Positions 1 through 6,676 of a stretch of 16,572 bases of DNA are shown here, one piece after another. Position numbers and translations under genes: made by a program. Origin of the DNA: a bacterium (GTDB lineage Bacteria; Blakebacterota; Blakebacteria; Blakebacterales; Blakebacteraceae); the NCBI GenBank assembly GCA_025774615.1, contig JALGVQ010000037.1, positions 1-16,572 of the forward strand, written 5' to 3'. The notes under the pieces are model-generated. The model was not told the DNA's origin, ran no database searches, and worked only from the letters and a program-made list of their open reading frames with translations. Each line of letters opens with the position of its first letter. The first letter of the stretch is position 1.

Positions 1-339
1 CGTGTAGAGCGCGACGGAAAGCGCCTGCGCGAAGAAGAGGGGTACACCCACCGCGCCCCCGGTCTCGACACCAAGGGAGTGACTGATCATGTAATATGCG
101 CCGCCGATCTTCACGCGCTGATCGGTGGCGATCGATGCTATCGAGAGGGCTGTCAGGAATGTGATCGCGCTTGAAATGGTCACGATCAGAAGAGTGGCGG
201 GCAGGCCGACACTGCCGACGACCCAGCCGAGCCGCAGGTACATGATGACCCCCAGGATCGTAAGGATCGAGGGAGTGAAGACTCCGGCAAAGGTCCCCAG
301 GCCCTGCCTGCCGTTATCCTCCTTGACCCTGTCAGGCAT
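1..339 (-). CDS. SLC12/APC-superfamily cation-chloride cotransporter-like permease, N-terminal part (cut by window edge)
   Basis: The reverse strand from the ATG at 339 encodes 113 residues with no stop before the window edge, so only the N-terminus is present. A short polar start (about residues 1-14) is followed by GTFAGVFTPSILTILGV and MYLRLGWVVG, the first-helix signature of the SLC12 family (Na-K-Cl and K-Cl cotransporters and bacterial relatives). Residues near 80-110 read GGAYYMISHSLG and then GGAVGV, which matches the conserved stretch after helix 2 of this family. At least three hydrophobic segments are visible. It is an inner-membrane secondary carrier. Bacterial members may move ions or amino acids, and the substrate cannot be read here. 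The start lies 9 nt after the stop of the M24 peptidase gene, so the two are probably cotranscribed. The ribosome binding site is poor (only a distant AGG), which suggests translational coupling. Confidence 0.85.
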   Translation of the reverse strand, partial: MPDRVKEDNGRQGLGTFAGVFTPSILTILGVIMYLRLGWVVGSVGLPATLLIVTISSAITFLTALSIASIATDQRVKIGGAYYMISHSLGVETGGAVGVPLFFAQALSVALYT

Positions 340-348
340 CAATCACTC

Positions 349-1704
349 TTACCTGATGATATGGTAGGTGGACTGCCTGCGATCAGCGAAACGACACCCC
401 CCCTTCGTGTAGATGCCCTGCTGCTCGAGCCCGATGGTGACCGACTCACCACCCCATTCGGGGACAGATGTAGAGCAGTTCAGCTCGATCGCGTATACGG
501 TATCCTCGAAGAGCGGGTAGTCACCTGCGCCCGGCACACCATCCTGTCTGTCCCACAGACCGATCGTCGGTCCGGCCGCGTGTCCGTGGAATCCAACGGG
601 ATGGGTGTAGATGGATGCACGCAGGCCTTCCCCCTGACAGCCCGCGAGCGCGTTGGCAAGGATCGTGTTCCCTGTGCGGCCGGTCACGAATTCACCCATG
701 AATATGTCCTGCACCCGGTTGGCGTTGGCCAGGGCCATTTTCAGTCCATCGGGTGCGTCTGTCTCACCTGGTCGCAGAACGTACGCCATCTGCTGGGTGT
801 CGGTGCAGAGGCCGAGGTAGACGATCCCGATATCACAGTGCAGAACATCTCCCTGCCTGATGATGTTCGCGTCACGATCTGATCTGTCAAGACCTCCCTG
901 ACGGATGATATCGACCGACGGCTGGAACCAGGTCTCCACATCCAGGTCTGCAAAGGCCTGCCTGAACCACCAGACAACATCAGTTGTACGGGTCACTCCG
1001 GGATGGATCACCGAGCTTGAAAAGGCGCGCGCAATCAGGCTGTGCGCTATCCGGCAGATACCGTCATACGTTTCGATCTCCTCTGGTGATCTTCTCTCAA
1101 GCCAGCCGACAGCCAGTCGTTCGGCACCCATCAACCTGCTGTGGAACCTGCGGGGCAGGGCATTGGTGATATTCTCCAGGCTCGACGCGGTCAGACCGTC
1201 CCCGAAGGCAAATGTGTCCGACATATTGATGCCGATCGTTTCAGGATCACGTTCCTCGATGATCCGTGCCAGCGCCTGGTACTGATCGGACTCTTCTTCG
1301 GGATTCCACATGCCGCGGTAGAAATCGCCGATCCCATATCGACTGACGGCAAGTCGTTCTATCGGTTGACCGGGACCAGGGTCGTGAAAAACCAGGATCG
1401 TGCGCCGCCTCGCTGCCATGGTGTTCGCGGGCATGAGGGAGAAGAAAACCGGATCCTCGTTGTACTCGCGGTTATCCACGATCCACATGTCGAATCCTTC
1501 CCGGCGCATGATCTCGGGCAGGATGGTATCGAGACGTTCCACCAGCCAGCGGTTCACGACCTCGCCCCGATCACGCAGGGGGAGGATTTTCGGAATGCCC
1601 ATCCGGAGGATTGCCACTTCGTCACTGTTCGTCTGCGTCTGTGTGCCGACAGCAGGCAGGAGCAACAGACCGGTCACCAGCAGGAGTACTCTGTTCCTGG
1701 TCAT
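349..1704 (-). CDS. Secreted M24-family metallopeptidase (Xaa-Pro aminopeptidase-like)
   Basis: 451-residue protein. Residues 1-23 form a Sec-type signal peptide (basic MTRNR, then a leucine-rich core) without a lipobox cysteine, so the enzyme is probably periplasmic or secreted. The C-terminal half has the pita-bread (creatinase/aminopeptidase P) fold with all five metal ligands in order: D291 (HCDIG), D302 (CTDTQ), H368 (HPVGFHGH), E407 (AIELN) and E427 (GLEQQG). H375 matches the second active-site histidine of aminopeptidase P. The family uses two metal ions to hydrolyse peptides, often next to proline, or amidino substrates. The exact substrate is unknown. The ATG at 1704 is chosen because AAGGA lies 7 nt upstream and the signal peptide follows directly. 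An in-frame ATG at 1785 would fall on the predicted -35 box. The downstream transporter gene suggests linked peptide breakdown and uptake. Confidence 0.88.
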   Translation of the reverse strand: MTRNRVLLLVTGLLLLPAVGTQTQTNSDEVAILRMGIPKILPLRDRGEVVNRWLVERLDTILPEIMRREGFDMWIVDNREYNEDPVFFSLMPANTMAARRRTILVFHDPGPGQPIERLAVSRYGIGDFYRGMWNPEEESDQYQALARIIEERDPETIGINMSDTFAFGDGLTASSLENITNALPRRFHSRLMGAERLAVGWLERRSPEEIETYDGICRIAHSLIARAFSSSVIHPGVTRTTDVVWWFRQAFADLDVETWFQPSVDIIRQGGLDRSDRDANIIRQGDVLHCDIGIVYLGLCTDTQQMAYVLRPGETDAPDGLKMALANANRVQDIFMGEFVTGRTGNTILANALAGCQGEGLRASIYTHPVGFHGHAAGPTIGLWDRQDGVPGAGDYPLFEDTVYAIELNCSTSVPEWGGESVTIGLEQQGIYTKGGCRFADRRQSTYHIIR

Positions 1705-1756
1705 CGTAATATCCTTGCAGATCAACGTGATGTCGGGTCGGTAAGAATGTGGGTCC

Positions 1757-1785
1757 ATCCTACTGGCAGTGATACGGCATGGCAA
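1757..1785 (-). promoter_or_regulatory. Sigma-70-type promoter for the M24 peptidase gene
   Basis: On the minus strand a TTGCCA -35 box (1785-1780) and a TAGGAT -10 box (1762-1757) are separated by exactly 17 nt. Transcription would begin near 1750, giving a leader of about 46 nt that includes the AAGGA ribosome binding site at 1716-1712. This is the best hexamer pair I found in the 146-bp divergent region. Confidence 0.55.
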
Positions 1786-1812
1786 TATCAGCGGCTGCGC
1801 TTACGGTGACGC

Positions 1813-1839
1813 ATAGGGTGAGGTCAGACGACACCCTAT
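1813..1839. promoter_or_regulatory. 8-bp inverted repeat, possible operator for the RNase gene
   Basis: ATAGGGTG (1813-1820) and CACCCTAT (1832-1839) are perfect reverse complements separated by 11 bp, so the arm centres are 19 bp apart, about two helical turns. The right arm overlaps the predicted -10 box at 1837-1842. This geometry fits a dimeric repressor site, and the likely regulated gene is the exoribonuclease starting at 1851. The site lies upstream of the expected transcription start, so an RNA hairpin role is less likely. No known regulator motif was recognised. Confidence 0.45.
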
Positions 1840-1842
1840 ATT
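1837..1842 (+). promoter_or_regulatory. -10 box TATATT placed for a leaderless or near-leaderless RNase mRNA
   Basis: TATATT ends 8 bases before the ATG at 1851, so transcription would start at or within a few bases of the start codon. There is no Shine-Dalgarno sequence in the AT-rich bases just before the ATG. The nearest purine run (AGGGTGAGG, 1815-1823) is about 27 nt away. No convincing -35 box is seen. The same hexamer sits at the same distance before recN. Confidence 0.4.
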
Positions 1843-1850
1843 AATTATCT

Positions 1851-3596
1851 ATGCTAAAGCAGAGGATCATCAGACATCTGAAAGAGGCGGGGCGACCGAA
1901 GCGCGCCCGCGATATCCGTCACGAGCTGAAGATCAGGGGCCGGGAACACGGCATCTTCACGTCTCTGATAAAGGAGCTCACCCGCGAAGGGAAGATCCGG
2001 AGGATCGAGGGGAACTGGTATGTACACCCCTCATGGGCGAAGGACGCCCCTGATTCCGATGAACCCGGGTTCGATGTGACGATGATCGTCCGCGACGCGG
2101 GGCTTCCTGAATCATTCCCTGAAGCAGTCGAGGCTGAAGCGCGTGAGGTCTCGCGGGGTGATTTCATCGAGACGGGAGCAGGGCGGATCGATCTGCGCGA
2201 CCGTGTCGTGTTCACCATCGATCCTGCTGAGGCAAGAGACTTCGATGATGCCGTCTCCATCGAGGTGCATGATGACGGCTGGACACTCGGTGTCCATATC
2301 GCCGATGTCTCCCACTTCGTCAGACCGGGCAGCAGGCTGGACGCTGAAGCGTGGACGCGGGGCACGAGCGTCTACCTGGTGGACCGGGTCCTTCCCATGC
2401 TTCCCGAGGAGCTCTCCAACAACATCTGCAGTCTCCGCCCCGGAGAGGAGAGACTCACTTTCTCCTGCTTCGTCAGGCTTGACGGCAGAGGTAAACCGAT
2501 CGGCACGGAACTCACCGACAGCGTGATCAGATCCCGGGCCCGCCTTACCTATGAACAGGCCCAGCAGTCACTCGACGGGAAGGGCGACCTGGATCGTGAG
2601 GTCGCCGAAGATCTTGCGGAGATGGGCAAACTGGCCCGTATCCTCATGCGGAACCGCGAGGAACGCGGATCTCTCGATCTCGACCTGCCTGAACCTTCGA
2701 TACAGCTGGATGACGAGGGCAATATCACCGAACTGAAGCCGTATCCGAGGCACCTGAGCCATCGCCTGGTTGAAGAATTCATGATCCTGGCCAATGAAGC
2801 TGTCGCAACCTGGGCAGTCAATCTGGGCCTGCCGTTCATCTACCGGGTCCATGATGAACCGGACCGGGAACAGCTCGAGGAGTTCAGGCACTTCCTGGTC
2901 GCGCTCTCTCTGCCGCTCCCGAAGGGCTCCCGGATGACACCCGCTGCTCTGAATGAGACCCTTCATCGGGTCAAGGGTTCAGCGGTGGAACCTCTGGTCA
3001 GCCGGGTCCTGCTCCGACACTTGAAGCAGGCTGAGTACCGGATCGAGAACTCAGGGCATTTCGGACTGGCAAGCAGGGCTTATTCACATTTCACCTCTCC
3101 CATCCGCCGCTACCCCGATCTGATCGCTCACCGTCTTCTCAGGCAATACCGTGATGATGTCCCGACCGGCAAAGATATGGAAGAACTTGAGGAATGGCTC
3201 ACGGACGCGGCCAAACGATCGGGCGAGCGTGAAAGGATAGCGCTGGATGCCGAGCGGGATTCGATCCGCCTGAAGCAGGTGGCATACCTTGAATCATTCG
3301 TCGGAGACACATTCGACGGTCTCATCACCGCGGTCACCGAATTCGGACTCTTTGTGGAACTCCAGGGACTGTTCGTGGATGGCCTGATCCATGTATCTGA
3401 ACTCGCCGATGATTATTTTAAATTCGAGCCTGACCGGTACCGTCTCACCGGGCAACGCACCGGCCGGCAATTCAGGCTCGGGGAGGAGATACAGGTGCAG
3501 CTGGTGAGAGCAGACAGAGTGAAAAGGCATGTGGATCTCATCCCGTTCGTGGAGGAACCGGAAGAGAATGGAAGATCCCGTCATGGATCTCAATAG
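1851..3596 (+). CDS. RNase II/RNase R-family 3'-5' exoribonuclease with wHTH-RNB-S1 architecture
   Basis: 581-residue enzyme that should degrade RNA processively from the 3' end in the cytoplasm. Residues 1-60 form a winged-helix domain of the kind found at the N-terminus of RNase R. The RNB catalytic domain (about 80-435) has the four metal-binding aspartates D124, D130, D132 and D133 (TIDPAEARDFDD), the conserved YRVHDEP (331-337) and YSHFTSPIRRYPDL (411-424). An S1 RNA-binding domain occupies about 485-567. RNase R is usually 700-800 residues or more and has two cold-shock domains between the winged helix and RNB. Here the winged helix joins directly to the last cold-shock strand and the LPESFP linker, and there is no long basic tail. 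A Deinococcus RNase II family enzyme has a comparable HTH-RNB layout, so this is probably a natural variant and not a deletion. The stop lies 2 nt before purF. Confidence 0.9.
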   Translation: MLKQRIIRHLKEAGRPKRARDIRHELKIRGREHGIFTSLIKELTREGKIRRIEGNWYVHPSWAKDAPDSDEPGFDVTMIVRDAGLPESFPEAVEAEAREVSRGDFIETGAGRIDLRDRVVFTIDPAEARDFDDAVSIEVHDDGWTLGVHIADVSHFVRPGSRLDAEAWTRGTSVYLVDRVLPMLPEELSNNICSLRPGEERLTFSCFVRLDGRGKPIGTELTDSVIRSRARLTYEQAQQSLDGKGDLDREVAEDLAEMGKLARILMRNREERGSLDLDLPEPSIQLDDEGNITELKPYPRHLSHRLVEEFMILANEAVATWAVNLGLPFIYRVHDEPDREQLEEFRHFLVALSLPLPKGSRMTPAALNETLHRVKGSAVEPLVSRVLLRHLKQAEYRIENSGHFGLASRAYSHFTSPIRRYPDLIAHRLLRQYRDDVPTGKDMEELEEWLTDAAKRSGERERIALDAERDSIRLKQVAYLESFVGDTFDGLITAVTEFGLFVELQGLFVDGLIHVSELADDYFKFEPDRYRLTGQRTGRQFRLGEEIQVQLVRADRVKRHVDLIPFVEEPEENGRSRHGSQ

Positions 3597-3598
3597 CA

Positions 3599-4990
3599 AT
3601 GGCCGCTGAAACCATCAGACATTTCTGTGCCCTGACTGGTGTTGCGGGCCATCCGAATGCCGCTTATCTGACGTATCTCGGTCTCTATTCACTGCAGCAC
3701 CGCGGCCAGGAGGCTGCCGGTATTGTTTCAGCGGATGGAGAGCATAGTTTTATCCATAAAGCCCTTGGGCTCGTCAATGATGTGTTCAAGCCGGAGAAGC
3801 TGTCCGAGCTCCACGGCGACATCGCCATCGGACATACGCGATACTCCACCACCGGATCACCTGTCCTGCGGAACACACAGCCCATACGCGTCGATTACAA
3901 GGGCGGCACACTCTCACTGGCGCACAACGGCAACCTGACGAACACTCCGAAGCTCCGTTCACAGATGGAAGAGGATGGTTCGATCTTCCAGACAACCATG
4001 GACAGTGAGATATTCCTCCATCTGGTGGCACGTTCGCACAAGCCGACCCTGGAGGAAAAGATAGAGGAGGCGGTAGCGCAGGTGGATGGCGCCTACAGCC
4101 TTCTCTTCCTCTCCGAGGACACCCTGATCGCCCTGCGAGACCCCCACGGTATCAGACCCCTCTGTCTGGGTGAGTATGAAGGGGCGCATATCGTTGCGAG
4201 TGAATCGTGCGCCTTCGACATCATGGGCGGAAGATACGTGCGCGACATCGAACCGGGTGAGATGGTGGTCATCCGTGACGGCCACTTAGAGAGCCGACGA
4301 TTCGCCGAAAGCCGACAGGCGACCCCCTGTGTGTTCGAGTTCGTCTACTTCTCGCGGCCCGACTCGAGGATATTCGGCGAAAAGGTCGACAAGGTTCGCC
4401 GGAAACTGGGGAAATATCTTGCCCGGGAACATCCGGTCGATGCCGATATCGTTATCAGCGTTCCCGATTCATCCAATACCGCCACTCTCGGGTACGCCCA
4501 GGAATCGGGCATCAGGTTCGAACTGGGGCTTATCAGAAACCATTATGTGGGCCGGACGTTCATCCAGCCGGGGCAGGAGCGCCGGGACCATGACGTCAGG
4601 GTTAAATTCAATCCGGTCGAGGGAGTGCTGCGCGACAGACGGGTCATAGTTGTCGATGATTCGATAGTCCGCGGTACAACCAGCATGAAACTGATCAGGA
4701 TGATTCGTGACGCGGGAGCGAAGGAAGTGCACGTCAGGATCACCTGCCCGCCGGTAGCGTGGCCCTGTTTCTACGGGGTTGATATTCCCAGCCGTAACGA
4801 ACTGATCGCCGCCCGGATGAGTGCCGGGGAGATCGGTAAACACATCGGTGCCGATACGATCGGATTCCTCAGCCTGGAAGGGATGCTTGCGGCAGTCGAG
4901 CGGGAAGGGCCTATGTGTCACGCGTGCTACAGCGGAGAGTACCCGATCGTCCCCGACAGTGAAATTTCAAAGGAATCTCTGGAGCTGTAA
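3599..4990 (+). CDS. purF: Amidophosphoribosyltransferase (glutamine PRPP amidotransferase)
   Basis: 463-residue enzyme of the first committed step of purine synthesis, making phosphoribosylamine from PRPP and glutamine. The N-terminal Ntn glutaminase domain begins at C10, which should become the catalytic N-terminus after removal of a 9-residue propeptide (the Bacillus-type form is made as a proprotein). LGLYSLQHRGQEAAGI (28-42) and GHTRYSTTG (78-86) are typical glutaminase motifs. The phosphoribosyltransferase domain carries the PRPP loop VIVVDDSIVRGTT (349-361). C244, C390, C440 and C443 match the four ligands of the structural 4Fe-4S cluster of Bacillus PurF, absent from the E. coli type. 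It starts 2 nt after the RNase stop with only a weak ribosome binding site, so translational coupling is likely. Purine feedback regulation is known for the family, but no PurR box or purine riboswitch is visible. Confidence 0.96.
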   Translation: MAAETIRHFCALTGVAGHPNAAYLTYLGLYSLQHRGQEAAGIVSADGEHSFIHKALGLVNDVFKPEKLSELHGDIAIGHTRYSTTGSPVLRNTQPIRVDYKGGTLSLAHNGNLTNTPKLRSQMEEDGSIFQTTMDSEIFLHLVARSHKPTLEEKIEEAVAQVDGAYSLLFLSEDTLIALRDPHGIRPLCLGEYEGAHIVASESCAFDIMGGRYVRDIEPGEMVVIRDGHLESRRFAESRQATPCVFEFVYFSRPDSRIFGEKVDKVRRKLGKYLAREHPVDADIVISVPDSSNTATLGYAQESGIRFELGLIRNHYVGRTFIQPGQERRDHDVRVKFNPVEGVLRDRRVIVVDDSIVRGTTSMKLIRMIRDAGAKEVHVRITCPPVAWPCFYGVDIPSRNELIAARMSAGEIGKHIGADTIGFLSLEGMLAAVEREGPMCHACYSGEYPIVPDSEISKESLEL

Positions 4991-5000
4991 CACGATAATC

Positions 5001-5009
5001 TGATATACT
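5001..5009 (+). promoter_or_regulatory. Extended -10 promoter candidate for comM
   Basis: TGATATACT in the 114-bp purF-comM gap fits the extended -10 pattern TG-n-TATAAT with one mismatch. No good -35 box is seen at 16-18 nt, as is common for extended -10 promoters. Transcription would begin near 5016, giving a leader of about 90 nt before comM. Confidence 0.35.
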
Positions 5010-5012
5010 GCC

Positions 5013-5033
5013 GTATCCCCCTCGGGAAGATAC
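5013..5033. repeat. Inverted repeat GTATC-N11-GATAC at the predicted comM transcription start
   Basis: GTATC (5013-5017) and GATAC (5029-5033) are perfect inverted 5-bp arms. CCC (5018-5020) and GGG (5024-5026) inside could extend the stem with a 2-nt bulge. As RNA it would be a small hairpin after purF, but C residues follow and not a U tract, so it is not a typical terminator. As DNA it could be an operator at the comM start site. The short arms make chance possible. Confidence 0.3.
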
Positions 5034-5058
5034 CCCCCAAATCAGGAAAGCACCGTAC

Positions 5059-5097
5059 CGCCCCCCGTAACCAGGGTGTGATCATTGACGGGAGGCG
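5059..5097 (+). promoter_or_regulatory. Stem that sequesters the comM ribosome binding site
   Basis: CGCCCCCCGT (5059-5068) can pair with ACGGGAGGCG (5088-5097): nine Watson-Crick pairs, seven of them G-C around a single C/A mismatch, closing a 19-nt loop. The 3' arm contains the strong Shine-Dalgarno GGGAGG (5090-5095), 9 nt before the comM ATG at 5105. If the stem forms in the mRNA it would block ribosome entry. Two further C tracts (5017-5021 and 5033-5038) in the same leader could compete for the same purines. Confidence 0.45.
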
Positions 5098-5104
5098 TGC
5101 GACG

Positions 5105-6655
5105 ATGATGGCTGTTACCAGGACAGCGTCGATCATGGGTATCGACGGATTCATGGTGTGCATCGAGGTGGATATCACCCAGGGACTGCCGGCGTTCATC
5201 ATGGTGGGGCTTGCCGAGGGTGCGGTCCGGGAAAGCCGGATCAGGGTCTCATCGGCAATCCGCAACGCCGGATACATTCTTCCGCTCCGCAAGATCGTGG
5301 CGAACCTCGCTCCAGCCGATATCCGGAAAGTGGGCAGCGCATTCGATCTGCCGCTTGCCATGGCGATCCTCGGCTCTCTCGGACACATCAGCCAGGAGCG
5401 GTTCGTGACCTGGGCGATGGCAGGAGAATTGAGTCTCGACGGAGACCTCAGGGGTGTTCCCGGCACCTTTCCCATGGCATTGGCGTGCCGGGAGGCGGGC
5501 ATCAGCGGCATGATCGTTCCTCATGAGAACTCTGCGGAAGCCTCGCTCGTCGGGGGCCTGGATGTGCGTAGCGCCTCGACTCTGAGGCATGCCGCAGAAT
5601 TCATGCATGGCACGGGCACTCTACCGAAATCGCCTTCGGGCAGCAGAGCAGGCAGGGTAGAAACTTGTGAAGATCTGCGGGATATTGCCGGTCAGCAGTC
5701 CGCCCGGCGAGCGCTCGAGATCGCTGCCGCTGGGGGGCACAGCTTCCTTCTTTCCGGGCCTCCGGGGGCCGGCAAGAGCATGCTGGTGCAACGACTCCCG
5801 TCGATATTGCCGCCACTCACCGAGCAGGAAAGTCTTGAAACCACAAAGATATGGAGCGTGGCGGGTCTGCTCGACAGTTCCTCTCCCCTGAAAGACCGAC
5901 CACCGTTCAGGGCACCGCATCATACCATTACGCCTGCCGCGCTGGCAGGAGGCGGCGGTATTCCCCGGCCAGGCGAGATAAGTCTGGCTCATAACGGAGT
6001 ACTCTTCCTGGATGAACTCCCCGAATTCCCGACCCGCGTGCTCGATGTTCTGAGACAACCGATCGAGGAGGGCCGGATCCTGCTCGTAAGAAGCGCCAGA
6101 TCGTTTCTCTTCCCATCACGGTTCCTGCTCGCGGCAGCCATGAACCCGTGCCCCTGTGGCTTCAGAGGTCACCCGGGTCGATCGTGTACCTGCACGGACA
6201 TTCAGGCAAAGAGGTACCGGAGCCGGATATCGGGTCCTCTGCTTGACCGGATCGATCTCCATGTAGAGGTTCCCCCGGTAGAGGTCGAAGCCCTTGAGGA
6301 GGGTGAGGGTGAGCCGTCTGCGCCGGTAGCTCTCCGGGTGGAACAGGCTCGCGAATGCGCCAGGAGGCGGTTCGAGAGATATGGTGTGGGATCTGATTCC
6401 GGGGCCACGGTCAACTCAGCGCTGACCTCCGCCCAGCTCAGGAAACTCCCATCTCTGGATGACCGGGCACGACATATCCTGGCAAGGGCAGTCAGAGGGT
6501 ACAACCTGACGGCGAGGACCTGGCATCGGCTCCAGAAGGTAGCGTGGACCATAGCCGATCTTGACGGCGCAGACTCGGTCACCGCTCATCATGTCAGTGA
6601 GGCACTGCACTATCGAACAGGAGAACGTGAGGGCCTCTCTGTGCACGTACCGTGA
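5105..6655 (+). CDS. comM: ComM/YifB-family AAA+ ATPase (Mg-chelatase-like)
   Basis: 516-residue AAA+ protein. The N-terminal YifB domain begins with the typical GIDGFMVCIEVDITQGLPAF (12-31). The ATPase core has Walker A GPPGAGKS (218-225), Walker B VLFLDE (299-304), a CPC...CTC cysteine pair set (C349, C351, C361, C363) and GPLLDRIDLH with the likely arginine finger (from about 377), followed by a Mg-chelatase C-terminal helical domain. ComM proteins are hexameric helicases that drive branch migration of D-loops and are needed for integration of transforming DNA in Vibrio and Haemophilus relatives. The family occurs widely, also in bacteria not known to be competent. ATG 5105 is chosen because GGGAGG lies 9 nt upstream and the family N-terminus begins here; a GTG at 5078 is in frame but would place the Shine-Dalgarno inside the gene. 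recN follows after 21 nt. Confidence 0.94.
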   Translation: MMAVTRTASIMGIDGFMVCIEVDITQGLPAFIMVGLAEGAVRESRIRVSSAIRNAGYILPLRKIVANLAPADIRKVGSAFDLPLAMAILGSLGHISQERFVTWAMAGELSLDGDLRGVPGTFPMALACREAGISGMIVPHENSAEASLVGGLDVRSASTLRHAAEFMHGTGTLPKSPSGSRAGRVETCEDLRDIAGQQSARRALEIAAAGGHSFLLSGPPGAGKSMLVQRLPSILPPLTEQESLETTKIWSVAGLLDSSSPLKDRPPFRAPHHTITPAALAGGGGIPRPGEISLAHNGVLFLDELPEFPTRVLDVLRQPIEEGRILLVRSARSFLFPSRFLLAAAMNPCPCGFRGHPGRSCTCTDIQAKRYRSRISGPLLDRIDLHVEVPPVEVEALEEGEGEPSAPVALRVEQARECARRRFERYGVGSDSGATVNSALTSAQLRKLPSLDDRARHILARAVRGYNLTARTWHRLQKVAWTIADLDGADSVTAHHVSEALHYRTGEREGLSVHVP

Positions 6656-6662
6656 AAAGGGA

Positions 6663-6668
6663 TATATT
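6663..6668 (+). promoter_or_regulatory. -10 box TATATT placed for a near-leaderless recN mRNA
   Basis: TATATT ends 8 bases before the recN ATG at 6677, the same hexamer and the same distance as before the RNase gene. The bases between have no Shine-Dalgarno, and AAGGG (6657-6661) is about 15 nt from the ATG, too far for good use. No strong -35 box is seen. recN could also be read from the comM transcript. Confidence 0.35.
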
Positions 6669-6676
6669 GAAATACA

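Noticed and set aside
1705-1785. Longer M24 peptidase start at the ATG at 1785
   Set aside because: It would put the start codon in the predicted -35 box, add residues before a clear signal peptide, and ignore the AAGGA site 7 nt before the ATG at 1704.
361-1809. Long plus-strand open frames (361-882, 905-1285, 1141-1809) opposite the M24 peptidase gene
   Set aside because: They are antisense to a gene with all catalytic residues in place, have no recognisable domains and are expected in GC-rich DNA.
5013-5045. Intrinsic terminator after purF
   Set aside because: The hairpin is short with a bulge and is followed by C and A residues, not a U tract.
6614-6627. CGAAC-agga-GAACG upstream of recN as a LexA box
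   Set aside because: The two halves form a direct repeat of GAAC and not the CGAAC...GTTCG palindrome, and the site lies in the final codons of comM.
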